Positions 17,419 through 26,476 of a stretch of DNA of 64,000 bases are shown piece by piece. The DNA is from Halobaculum roseum (lineage in GTDB: Archaea; Halobacteriota; Halobacteria; Halobacteriales; Haloferacaceae). Where the stretch lies: the NCBI RefSeq assembly GCF_019880245.1, contig NZ_CP082287.1, positions 176,420-240,419 of the forward strand, written 5' to 3'. The notes under the pieces are model-generated. The model was not told the DNA's origin, searched no databases, and was given only the letters and a program-made list of their open reading frames with translations. Position 1 is the stretch's first letter. The number at the start of each line of letters is the position of its first letter. Both the position numbers and the translations under genes were made by a program.

Positions 17419-19652
17419 CAAATCACGATGACCACAATCATGACGACAATAGGGGCGAGATGCCCTCAGGTTCGGATCAGGACCAATCTGATGGACGTTC
17501 AGCTCGGCAGAATATAGATCACGAGGAATCACACGTTGAGCAGGAGATGTTGGAAGAGGAGGCACAGGTATCAGAGACTGGCCATGATGGCCATAGCGAT
17601 CACAGTGGAGACAACGGCCATGGCGGCCACGGTGGGATGCACGAGGGCCACGAGCAGATGTTCCGGCGGCGGTTCTTCGTCTCGACACTGCTCTCGATTC
17701 CAGTTCTCCTGTACAGCGAGATGCTCCAGGAGTGGCTCGGATTCTCGGTTCCAACGTTCCCCGGCAGCGAGTGGATCAATCCTGTCTTCGCGGTGAGCGT
17801 GTTTGCCTACGGTGGGATTCCCTTCCTGCAGATGGCCGTACCCGAGTTGCGAGACCGTTCGCCCGGGATGATGACGCTCATTTCTATGGCGATCACCGTC
17901 GCCTTCGTCTACAGTCTTGCAAGCGTCGTGTTCCCGACCCAGTCAGCGTTCTTCTGGGAACTCGTGACGCTGATCGACATCATGCTGCTGGGCCACTGGA
18001 TCGAGATGCGGTCAGTCCGGCGAGCCTCCAGCGCTCTCGACGAACTGGCGAAGCTGATGCCCGATACGGCCGAGCGAATCACTGACTCTGGTGACACCGA
18101 GAAAGTCCCCGTTAACCAACTCAAAGAAGATGATCTCGTGCTCGTCCGTCCAGGGGCGAGCGTCCCAGCCGACGGCATCGTCGAAGAGGGCGACTCCGAT
18201 GTGAATGAGGCGATGATCTCAGGCGAATCCAAGCCCGTGTCGAAGGAACCGGGCGACGAGGTCATCGGTGGGACCGTGAACGGCGACGGCAGTCTCCGCG
18301 TCCGGATCGACGCGACCGGCGACGAGACGACGTTGGCAGGCATTATGCGGCTCGTCGAGGACGCCCAGCAGAGTAAGTCGAAGACGCAGATGCTCGCTGA
18401 CCGGGCAGCGGGGTGGCTGTTCTACGTCGCTCTAGGTGCGGCCGTCGTGACCGCTGTCGCCTGGACAGTCGCCGTCTCGTTCAATGCCGAAGTGATCGAG
18501 CGCGTCGTTACGGTGCTGGTCATCGCCTGTCCACACGCGCTTGGGCTGGCGATCCCGCTAGTCGTGGCTATAAACACGTCGCTGGCCGCGCGCAACGGGA
18601 TGCTCATCCGGGACCGCATCGCCATGGAACAAGCACGAGAGCTCGATACGATCATCTTCGACAAAACGGGAACGCTCACCGAGGGCGAACAGGGCGTCGT
18701 CGACATCGAGACCGTCGAGGGTGTGACCGAAGAAGAGGCGCTGGGGTTAGCGGCCGCCGTTGAGGCCGACTCCGAGCACATGATCGCCGAGGCCATCCGT
18801 GAGGCGGCCAACGAACGCGACGTCGCCAGTCCCCGGGCAGCCGACTTCGAAGCGATCAAAGGACGGGGAGTTTGGGCACGCGTCGATGGGCAGAGCGTCC
18901 ACGTCGGTGGGCCGAACCTCCTTTCGACCTTGGAGAGCGAGGTTCCCGATCAACTTCGAACATTTGCCGAGCGTTCCGGCGAGAATGCACGCACCGTGGT
19001 ATACCTCATACGCGACGGCGAGCTCGTCGCGGCGTTCGCCTTGGCGGACGTGATACGGGAGGAGAGCTATCACGTCGTCGATGCGCTTCACGAACTCGGC
19101 ATCGAGGTTGCGATGCTAACCGGTGACTCCGAGGACGTCGCTCATGCGGTCGCCGATGAACTCGGCATCGACACGGTATTCGCCGAGGTCCTCCCCGAAG
19201 ACAAGGACGAGAAGGTCCAAGAGCTGCAAGAGCGGGGGGATTTCGTAGCGATGGTCGGTGACGGCGTGAACGACGCGCCGGCGCTCACCCGGGCCGACAT
19301 CGGCATCGCTATCGGTTCCGGGACGGACGTCGCGGTGCAATCAGCGGATATCATCCTCGTCCAGAACAATCCGACGGACGTAGTCCGCCTCGTAAAACTG
19401 AGCAAGGCGAGCTATCGGAAGATGCGGGAGAATCTCGTTTGGGCAGCCGGGTACAACGTCTTCGCCATCCCACTCGCCGCTGGCGTGCTGGCCCCAATCG
19501 GAATCCTGCTCTCGCCGGCAGTGGGTGCGCTGTTGATGTCACTCTCGACGGTGATTGTGGCAATCAACGCCCAGTTCCTCCGGCGGGTAGATTTAGAGCT
19601 GCCCTCGCTTCCGAGCGTGTCCGCATCAGAACGTGCTCAACCCGCCGACTAA
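17415..19652 (+). CDS. copB: CopB-type heavy-metal P1B ATPase with His-rich N-terminus
   Basis: A 745-aa pump. Residues 1-80 form a His/Asp-rich tail ([25 protein letters not shown]) in place of HMA domains. The membrane motif is CPH ([12 protein letters not shown], about residue 372), which marks the P1B-3/CopB group, generally linked to Cu and sometimes Ag. Phosphorylation site DKTGTLTEG is at about 416, TGDS and [10 protein letters not shown] follow, and eight membrane helices are expected. It is divergent from the Lrp/TRASH regulator and preceded by a 23-codon overlapping leader. With copA on the other side it makes a two-pump copper cluster. Confidence 0.92.
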   Translation: MTNHDDHNHDDNRGEMPSGSDQDQSDGRSARQNIDHEESHVEQEMLEEEAQVSETGHDGHSDHSGDNGHGGHGGMHEGHEQMFRRRFFVSTLLSIPVLLYSEMLQEWLGFSVPTFPGSEWINPVFAVSVFAYGGIPFLQMAVPELRDRSPGMMTLISMAITVAFVYSLASVVFPTQSAFFWELVTLIDIMLLGHWIEMRSVRRASSALDELAKLMPDTAERITDSGDTEKVPVNQLKEDDLVLVRPGASVPADGIVEEGDSDVNEAMISGESKPVSKEPGDEVIGGTVNGDGSLRVRIDATGDETTLAGIMRLVEDAQQSKSKTQMLADRAAGWLFYVALGAAVVTAVAWTVAVSFNAEVIERVVTVLVIACPHALGLAIPLVVAINTSLAARNGMLIRDRIAMEQARELDTIIFDKTGTLTEGEQGVVDIETVEGVTEEEALGLAAAVEADSEHMIAEAIREAANERDVASPRAADFEAIKGRGVWARVDGQSVHVGGPNLLSTLESEVPDQLRTFAERSGENARTVVYLIRDGELVAAFALADVIREESYHVVDALHELGIEVAMLTGDSEDVAHAVADELGIDTVFAEVLPEDKDEKVQELQERGDFVAMVGDGVNDAPALTRADIGIAIGSGTDVAVQSADIILVQNNPTDVVRLVKLSKASYRKMRENLVWAAGYNVFAIPLAAGVLAPIGILLSPAVGALLMSLSTVIVAINAQFLRRVDLELPSLPSVSASERAQPAD

Positions 19653-19729
19653 ATTCGAGCACCGCTTGCCCATTATCGGCCCCGTGTTAGTAAGAGCGCC
19701 GTCAATGGATTTCAACAAAGCCTCCGACT

Positions 19730-20392
19730 CTACTCTGTCGGACTGACGGTCTCGCCATCTTGGCTAACCCGATCGAATTCCGTGAGGTACGCGATCCGGT
19801 CGCGAACTTCGTCGGTATCCAGCTCCAGTTCGGCGGCCAGTTCGTCGACGGTCATCGGCTCGTCGAGTACCTGGAGGACTTCGAGCCCCCGGTAGTACCT
19901 ATTCGTGAGTTCCTGGACGCGGGCCTCGATCGGCGTGGTCACTGCGTACCGCTCCTCGAGTTCGACCAGGGTCTCGTTCGCGAACGTGGCGAACTGATCG
20001 TCCCCCAGGCGTTCGATCTGGGCTTCGAGTTCAGCCCGGACGACGTCGTAGGTCGACCGCCATTCCTCGGTCTCCTGGGTGATCGCGGCCAATTCGTTGC
20101 GCAGCTCCTCGCGTGTGTTCTCCTCGATAAGCGTCCGGATCTCCTCGAAGAGCAGTCGCGTGTAGTCCGGCTGGTAGCGCGTCGTCTCGCCGGCATCGAC
20201 GCGGCGCAGTTGACCCTGGTCGACAAGATCCTGAAGCTCCTCGTTAGTCGTACTCCAGGCTGCGTCGGCCTGCTCGCTGATCCAGTTGACCGACCGCAGT
20301 TCGCGAAGCGTCTCGGCGACCGCCCGAATACGATCGCGGGCGCTCATCGACTCGGTCCACGACTGGACCCCATCTCGCGGAGATTCGGACAT
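19730..20392 (-). CDS. DUF7342-type winged-helix protein
   Basis: A 220-aa protein from ATG 20392 (MSESPRDGVQSWTESMSARD). The N-terminal 90 residues form a predicted winged helix (SVNWISEQADAAWSTTNEEL; GQLRRVDAGETTRYQP). A charged coiled coil follows (about 90-150). The C-terminal 60 residues look like a second HTH (MTVDELAAELELDTDEVRDR). It is the intact relative of the damaged copy at 8495-8872; the two differ completely after about residue 125. A role in transcription on mobile DNA is likely but its target is unknown. Confidence 0.7.
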   Translation of the reverse strand: MSESPRDGVQSWTESMSARDRIRAVAETLRELRSVNWISEQADAAWSTTNEELQDLVDQGQLRRVDAGETTRYQPDYTRLLFEEIRTLIEENTREELRNELAAITQETEEWRSTYDVVRAELEAQIERLGDDQFATFANETLVELEERYAVTTPIEARVQELTNRYYRGLEVLQVLDEPMTVDELAAELELDTDEVRDRIAYLTEFDRVSQDGETVSPTE

Positions 20393-20534
20393 GCTTGGGG
20401 CCTCTTGCGACAATGTTAGCACTGAACTCGCAGATATTTGTACTCTCTTGTATAATCAAGAGTTCCTTGCGAGCGAAGGCGTCCGGACGTTGAAATTCGA
20501 TACCCGCAGAACCTACGAGCCAACCGATCCACAA

Positions 20535-20797
20535 CCGATATTCTGACTTCGAGGAACTGCGACCGACCGGCGAGGCGTCCCACATTCCGGACACGAGGCT
20601 GGACGACGGGTGTGAAGGTGACCCCAGACGGCAACGTGTCGCGACAACCACTGGTGGCTACCCTGATGCGCCGACGGTAATCGACGGCGAGTGCCGGTCC
20701 AGTGGGCCGTCAGTCACAGACGGCCCGACGAAATACCAGTTCTGTTTCACCAATCGTCTCGGTAGTGACGCCATTAGCATGAACGAGTCAGCATCGA
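20535..20797 (+). pseudogene. Decayed copy of the biosurfactant-protein-like N-terminal segment
   Basis: The forward translation (SDFEELRPTGEASHIPDTRL) matches 9892-10170 closely at the DNA level over about 250 bases. There is no start codon, the zinc cysteines are lost (CRSSGPS in place of CQSCGAS), and no downstream gene is attached. It sits beside the intact DUF7342-type gene exactly as the other copy sits near the broken one. Confidence 0.65.
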
Positions 20798-20913
20798 GGA
20801 GCAGAGGAGGTATCATATTTCTTATCGATCCTGCTGAATACGGGGCACGGATCCGACGCAGAATTGTCGCTCAGGGGCACCGCACCCACACATCTACAGA
20901 TGAGCAAGGCGAG

Positions 20914-20938
20914 TGCCTCGGGGCTTGACCCCGAGGCA
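20914..20938. repeat. 10-bp perfect hairpin resembling an IS200/IS605-family right end
   Basis: TGCCTCGGGG (914-923 of this kilobase) pairs with CCCCGAGGCA around a five-base loop, preceded by GCAAGGCGAG and followed by GTTCAC. The arrangement looks like the 3' end of haloarchaeal tnpB-type elements, but no transposase gene is nearby. It may instead be a simple terminator-like hairpin. Confidence 0.4.
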
Positions 20939-20976
20939 GTTCACTTTACGTTAGGTGCATTCGGGTTTGCATATGT

Positions 20977-23900
20977 ATGAGTGGAACAGGTGATAGGGTC
21001 CATGTCCTCCATGTCGATGATGAGCCTAGCCTCAGCGACATGGTTGCGACCTTCCTAGAACGGGAGAATGACCGAATCACGGTTCGAACAGCGACAACCG
21101 CCGACGAGGGTCAACAAATCCTTTCCACCGATAGTATCGACTGTATCGTCTCTGACTACGATATGCCCGGTCAGAACGGCATCGAGTTCCTCGAGACCGT
21201 ACGAGAGGAGTATCCAGACCTCCCATTTATTCTCTATACGGGCAAGGGATCAGAGGAAGTCGCCAGTGATGCCATTTCTGCGGGGGTAACTGATTATCTC
21301 CAGAAGGAGAGCGGCACGGATCAGTACACGATCTTGGCGAACCGCATCACAAATGCCGTTGCCCAAATCCGTGCCGTAGAGGAAGTCTCGCGAACGCGAG
21401 CGTACTTCGGGACAATCCTCGAACGCGCATCCGATTACGTAATAGTAGTTGACGAACACGCGCAGGTGGACTATATCTCGCCAGCTGTCGAGCGAGTATT
21501 GGGCTACCAGCCCAAGGAGTTAGAGGGCACCGATGCGTTCGAACACGTCCATCCAGCGGATCTGTCGACAGCCTCGGATGCGTTTGCCGACTTGCTAGAA
21601 CACCCAGATCAGGACCATACAGTCGAGTATCGCGTGCGCCACGCTGACGGATCGTGGCGGTGGGTCGAGGTACGAGGCCGGAATCGCCTCGAAGACACGG
21701 TCATCGGGGGGATCATCGTAAGCGTTCGTGACATCACTCAGCGAAAAGCTCGCCAACAGGAACTTCGCGAGAAAGAGCGCCGGTATCAGGCGGTTTTCAA
21801 TGATCCGAATATTCTCGTAGGGATGCTCGATACCGATGGAACTGTCCTCGACATCAACGAGACCGCTATGAGGTACATCGAAGCAGACGTAGAAGAGATC
21901 ACGGGCAAGCCGTTCTGGAAAACACCGTGGTTTTCCGGTGACGAATCGGTCCAACAGGAAATCCGAGAATGGATCGACAAGGCGGCTGCTGGCGAGTACG
22001 TCGAGTTTGAAATTGATCTCTCCACATCGGTTGACGAGCCACTCGTCGTCAGCGGTGTGTTCCGGCCTGTGAGAAACGACGACGGCGAGGTCGTCTCTCT
22101 GCTTATCTCCGACCGTGACATCACCGAGCAGAAAGATCACGAGCAGAAACGCCAACAGATCATCGACCGCACGAACGATGCCGTCATCGAAGTCGATGCA
22201 GAGTGGCGGATCACCCTGGTGAACGGACGAACAGAGGACCTTGCAGGGCTGGACGAATCAGACCTTCTCGACCGGCACTTCTGGGACGTGTTCGCAGATG
22301 CCCGAGGCACACAGTTCGAGGACGAATACCGGCGGGCGAAGGAGACACACGAGCCGGTCTCGTTCACGAAGTACTACACCGGTCTCGAGGAGTGGTTCGA
22401 TGTCAACGTATACCCCAATCGTGATGGCGGAGTCTCGATTTACTTCCGCCAGGTTACTGAGTACAAGGAGCGCGAGAGACGGCTAGAGCAGTACGAGAAA
22501 ATTGTTGAAACCATTGACGATGTCGCGTTCGTCGTCAATGATGAGTGGATTGTCGAGTTCGTAAACGAGTCGGTTATAGAGTACATCGATGCCCCGCTCG
22601 ATACCCTCGAAGGGCAGGCGGTGATGCGCCTCGCTGAGGAGTACATTGTCGAAGCGGATGATCCTAGCCGATTCGAACAGGCACTCGAACGCACGTTCGA
22701 ACGCGAGGGGCCCGCTGGCTCCCCCGAACGGTTGGAATTGACGCTCAATTTTGATGGCGAACAGGTGACGTTCGAATATCAATTCTCGCCACTCGTTGCA
22801 GATGGAGAAACGGGCGCCGCGGTCATTATGATGCGGGATATTACCGATCGCAAACGGCAGGAGGAGCGGTTTCAGGCGTTTATCGAACACTCGACGGACA
22901 TCATCTCCGTTCTCGATCCGGACGGAACCTACCAGTACCAAAGTCCATCGGGCGAGCGCATCACCGGATACGAGGCCGAGGAGTTGCTTGGTGAGATCGC
23001 GTTCGAATACGTCCATCCAGATGACCGCAACGATGTGATGAAATCGTTCAGTGAATCGATCGCCGATCCTGAGATTTCACGGACTGTCGAATACCGATTC
23101 AAGCACCAGGATGGGTCGTGGCGCTGGTTCGAATCCGCCGGCAACAATCAGTTGGCCAACCCTGCCATCGAGGGGTTCGTCGTCAACAGCCGCGACATCA
23201 CCGAGCGAAAGCAGCAAATGCAAGAAATCGAGGCGCTCAAAGAACGTCTCGAATTTGCAGTCGAAGGAGCGAACCTCGGCGTGTGGGATTGGGACATGAC
23301 GACCGACGAAGTAGAGTTCAACGAACAGTGGGCCGAGATGCTCGGCTACTCCCTCGACGAACTCGACCAACACCTCCGGACGTGGGAGACACGCGTTCAT
23401 CCAGATGATATCGACGATGTCGAAGCTGCACTTGACGCGCATATCGACCAGCAAACGGATTTCTACGACACCGAACACCGAATGCAAACTGCTGAAGGTG
23501 AGTGGAAGTGGATACGGGATCTCGGCAAGATTGTCGAGCGAGATGATGGCGGGGACCCGATCCGTGCTGTCGGGATCCACCTCGATGTTAATGAGGCCAA
23601 GCAGTACCAACGGGAACTTGAGCAGAAAACTGAGGAGCTAAAAGAGCTGACAACCCGGCTTGAAGAGCAGTATCAGACGCTATTTGAGGAAGCTCCCGTG
23701 ATGGCGGTCGTCACCCGAACGGAGAACGGTCGACCAGTTATCGCGGACTGCAACAACCAGTTTGCAGACACGCTCGGATACGAACCGGCGGCAGTCATTG
23801 GAACGGAACTCCCGGAGTTCTACACGCCAGACTCTCGGGAAGCGCTGATTGACGGTGAGGGATACGAACGGTCCTTGAAGGGTGAATTCACCAGAGAGCC

Positions 23901-24657
23901 CTGTGAGTTGGTGACTGCTGAGGGGGAAGTCGTGGAGACAGTGTTGCGGTCAGTCCCGCGAAAAGACGAATCCGGTGATGTCGTCGGTACGATGGCGATG
24001 TACATGGACATCACGGAGCGGGAAGAGGTAAAGCGGGCTAACGAGCGTCTGGAGGAGTTCACTAGTATCGTATCCCACGATCTCCGGAATCCGTTGAACG
24101 TCGCTTCGGGGCATCTGGAACTAGCGCGTGAGGACTGTGAGAGCCCACATCTAGAGACTATTGAGCGAGCGCACGGCCGGATGGAAACTCTCATCGTGGA
24201 TCTCCTCACGCTGGCCCGTGAAGGAGAGGACGTTACTGAAAGGGAACCAGTGAATATCGCAGCCGTAGTTGCAGAGTGTTGGGAAAATGTTGAAACGGCC
24301 GAGGCCTCGCTTACCCTCGAAAGTGAACGGACGATAGTGGCTGATGAGCCTCGACTCAAACAACTATTTGAGAATCTCATTCGAAACGCGGTCGAACACG
24401 GTGGCAGTGCTGTGGCCGTAACAGTCGGCGAACTGACGGACGGCTTCTACATCGAGGATACTGGACCAGGAATTTCAGAAGATGACGTTGAGACCGTGTT
24501 TGAGGTGGGGTATTCAACAAATGTTGAGGGTTCCGGGTTCGGACTGAGTATTGTGCAACAGGTCGTTAAGGCTCATAATTGGAGCATTGGCGTTACTAGA
24601 AGCTCGGACGGGGGTACGCGCTTTGAGATTACGGGCGTTGAGTTCACTGCCGAATGA
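20977..24657 (+). CDS. Receiver/multi-PAS sensor histidine kinase
   Basis: A 1226-aa cytoplasmic sensor kinase. Residues 8-125 are a receiver domain (phosphoacceptor Asp60 in CIVSDYDMPG). About seven PAS/PAC modules follow between residues 130 and 1015, most ending in the typical RDIT(E/Q)RK. HisKA has its His at about 1033 (SHDLRNPLNVA). The HATPase domain has the N box NLIRNAVEHGG (about 1133), G1 DTGPGIS and G2 GFGLSIVQQ. There are no transmembrane helices, so the signal is probably intracellular (redox, light or a small molecule). No partner response regulator adjoins it. A hairpin lies 40 bases upstream of the start. Confidence 0.92.
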   Translation: MSGTGDRVHVLHVDDEPSLSDMVATFLERENDRITVRTATTADEGQQILSTDSIDCIVSDYDMPGQNGIEFLETVREEYPDLPFILYTGKGSEEVASDAISAGVTDYLQKESGTDQYTILANRITNAVAQIRAVEEVSRTRAYFGTILERASDYVIVVDEHAQVDYISPAVERVLGYQPKELEGTDAFEHVHPADLSTASDAFADLLEHPDQDHTVEYRVRHADGSWRWVEVRGRNRLEDTVIGGIIVSVRDITQRKARQQELREKERRYQAVFNDPNILVGMLDTDGTVLDINETAMRYIEADVEEITGKPFWKTPWFSGDESVQQEIREWIDKAAAGEYVEFEIDLSTSVDEPLVVSGVFRPVRNDDGEVVSLLISDRDITEQKDHEQKRQQIIDRTNDAVIEVDAEWRITLVNGRTEDLAGLDESDLLDRHFWDVFADARGTQFEDEYRRAKETHEPVSFTKYYTGLEEWFDVNVYPNRDGGVSIYFRQVTEYKERERRLEQYEKIVETIDDVAFVVNDEWIVEFVNESVIEYIDAPLDTLEGQAVMRLAEEYIVEADDPSRFEQALERTFEREGPAGSPERLELTLNFDGEQVTFEYQFSPLVADGETGAAVIMMRDITDRKRQEERFQAFIEHSTDIISVLDPDGTYQYQSPSGERITGYEAEELLGEIAFEYVHPDDRNDVMKSFSESIADPEISRTVEYRFKHQDGSWRWFESAGNNQLANPAIEGFVVNSRDITERKQQMQEIEALKERLEFAVEGANLGVWDWDMTTDEVEFNEQWAEMLGYSLDELDQHLRTWETRVHPDDIDDVEAALDAHIDQQTDFYDTEHRMQTAEGEWKWIRDLGKIVERDDGGDPIRAVGIHLDVNEAKQYQRELEQKTEELKELTTRLEEQYQTLFEEAPVMAVVTRTENGRPVIADCNNQFADTLGYEPAAVIGTELPEFYTPDSREALIDGEGYERSLKGEFTREPCELVTAEGEVVETVLRSVPRKDESGDVVGTMAMYMDITEREEVKRANERLEEFTSIVSHDLRNPLNVASGHLELAREDCESPHLETIERAHGRMETLIVDLLTLAREGEDVTEREPVNIAAVVAECWENVETAEASLTLESERTIVADEPRLKQLFENLIRNAVEHGGSAVAVTVGELTDGFYIEDTGPGISEDDVETVFEVGYSTNVEGSGFGLSIVQQVVKAHNWSIGVTRSSDGGTRFEITGVEFTAE

Positions 24658-24701
24658 TTGCCCTGTTATCGGAGACGACCTTAGGCTCAGAGAGATGAGG
24701 T

Positions 24702-25190
24702 CTATCGGGTTGTGCCACTATCGACGGCGTCGAGATCGGGCTCGTCGAACTCGAGGGGTTCCGCGACAGCTTCGGGAAGCTCCGGACGGGGCGCCGATTC
24801 GTGGCGCTCGATTTTCTCGGTCTTCCGCGTGTTTTCGTAGAAGGCCCGTGCAACCGGAAGGCCACGGAGATACTTGTAGTCGTGGAGGACCTCGACGCCT
24901 CGCTCTGTGAATCCGTAGAACTGGGAGGGGAGATCACGTGTTCCCTCGCTTGGTTCGTATGTGTAGCGTGTAAGGAGCCCTGCATCGATCAACGTCTCCA
25001 GCTGATCTTTGATGGCCGCCTGGCTCTTCCCGGTCATATACTCGAGTTCGGCGAGCGACATCAGATGGGTGGGGTGGCCCAGCAGCTCCTGGATGATGAG
25101 ATGGCGCGTATCCTGGGACAGCAGCTTGAACAGCCGCTGCTGTTCCGCGAACGGCCCTGCATCGGCCGCGCCAGTGTCGGTTTCGCTCAT
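24702..25190 (-). CDS. ArsR-like winged-helix regulator
   Basis: A 162-aa protein from ATG 25190 (MSETDTGAADAGPFAEQQRL). Residues 18-85 form a winged helix (LFKLLSQDTRHLIIQELLGH; MTGKSQAAIKDQLETLIDAG), followed by a wing and a C-terminal acidic tail. It is divergent from the hypothetical gene at 25306, so the 115-base gap is probably a shared, autoregulated promoter. The first 88 bases of this gene are duplicated at 30973-31060. Confidence 0.75.
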   Translation of the reverse strand: MSETDTGAADAGPFAEQQRLFKLLSQDTRHLIIQELLGHPTHLMSLAELEYMTGKSQAAIKDQLETLIDAGLLTRYTYEPSEGTRDLPSQFYGFTERGVEVLHDYKYLRGLPVARAFYENTRKTEKIERHESAPRPELPEAVAEPLEFDEPDLDAVDSGTTR

Positions 25191-25305
25191 ACGTGATGGT
25201 ACGATGTATGGCGCTATAACAGTTAGGTTCATCCAAGTTGGTGAAATTAGAAAAAACCAAAGTGGTCCAGAAGCGATAAGGTGGTGTAGTTTGAATCAGC
25301 AGCAA

Positions 25306-26106
25306 ATGACCGACCCAAGCCCTCCGCCGGACGCTGGGGAGATTATGACCGTTATTCACGAGGCCGTCGGGGGCATCGAACTTGAACCAGCTGAGAAACG
25401 GGAGATCTGGCGATTTACACAGCGCGAATTGCCGTATCTCTGGAGTCAGCGGACGTCGTATTTCATCCTGGGGAGCTATCGCGACCCCTATATCCGCCGG
25501 CTTCGCGCCGTCCAAAACGAACTCACGAAGCAGCTCGGTGCCTATCCGTTCATCATGGGTGATCTCCTCGAACTCCCGACTGACCGGCTCAATACGTTTG
25601 ATATCATGTTTTCGTTGCTCGCGACATACAGCGACTACATTGTCGGCGTCTTCGAGAAGGAGAGTGGTGGGGAAGCTCCTGAATTGGGCGAGATCGATGA
25701 CCCGCCGTATTTCGACAAGTCGTACGTGTTCCCGCGTGATTACGCGTGGGTGACTGACGAGAACCTTGATTCGAAACAGCACGTCATTCAGGCCGCTCTC
25801 GAGATGGCGTTCGCAGACGAGTTGCCGGCGGATGAAGTCCAATCAAAAGTCGAGTCGCTCGTTGATCGCGCCAAAGAGAGCGGACTCGACATCGACGAAC
25901 AGGAGGTTTGGGATGTGATCGACGACCGGGCAGATGAGGGCGAAGATCCGGCAACGTACAGTTGGGTCCATCTCAACAAGTTCCGTAAATTCGAACTCCA
26001 CGATCGGTGCTTCAAGTGGACGACAGAGGACGAACTCCGAACTGTCGTTGACGAACTCCCGTCCCCCACACCACGTCCAGAGTGGGAAGAGAGCGGGGAA
26101 CGGTGA
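25306..26106 (+). CDS. Haloarchaeal protein of unknown function, Rossmann-like N-terminal region
   Basis: A 266-aa protein from ATG 25306 (MTDPSPPPDAGE). The first 140 residues alternate strands and helices (SYFILGSYRDPYIRRLRAV; DIMFSLLATYSDYIVGVFEK), resembling TIR-like or nucleotide-deoxyribosyltransferase-like folds, but no catalytic motif can be named. The C-terminal part is acidic and helical (SWVHLNKFRKFELHDRCFKW). It is divergent from the winged-helix regulator, which probably controls it. Family recognition is weak; the fold comment is inference. Confidence 0.6.
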   Translation: MTDPSPPPDAGEIMTVIHEAVGGIELEPAEKREIWRFTQRELPYLWSQRTSYFILGSYRDPYIRRLRAVQNELTKQLGAYPFIMGDLLELPTDRLNTFDIMFSLLATYSDYIVGVFEKESGGEAPELGEIDDPPYFDKSYVFPRDYAWVTDENLDSKQHVIQAALEMAFADELPADEVQSKVESLVDRAKESGLDIDEQEVWDVIDDRADEGEDPATYSWVHLNKFRKFELHDRCFKWTTEDELRTVVDELPSPTPRPEWEESGER

Positions 26107-26476
26107 ACTATTCGTTCGGCTACACAGTCATCAGAATGAGTCGGCTCGGTAATTTACTCTCGGGTAACCGGAATAGCATCGAATGTGACTTTCGAGAACT
26201 ATAACGCCGAACCAACCATTTCTCAAACTGTTTCAGTCACACCGACGCAAACAGCGTAGAAATTGGTTCAATCGATCGTCGTTGGATGAAACCAGATTAT
26301 CTGAACACTGGCACTCTATCCATTCCTAGGAGTTAAACAACAAATGTCTATTATTCTGGGCGGTTAGATAGTTAACTAGCAATGCCCTTCCATTCCGATC
26401 CGAGCCGGCACCGGGGCTGTGGGCGGACTCGAATCAGCACCGAGAGGAAGTCTTGCTGTCGCTCGGTGTTCGAATA
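26107..26476. other. Gene-free interval upstream of the Bat-like regulator
   Basis: 370 bases with no convincing frame. AT-rich patches at about 26200-26230 and 26330-26380 could hold the promoter of the following gene. No hairpin or repeat stands out. Confidence 0.5.

Larger units (their letters stand above)
20393..20976. other. Intergenic region with gene remnant and hairpin
   Basis: No intact gene lies here. It holds a decayed copy of the biosurfactant-protein-like N-terminus (20535-20797) and an IS200/IS605-end-like hairpin (20914-20938), both listed separately. The last 40 bases carry the promoter of the sensor kinase that starts at 20977. Confidence 0.5.
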
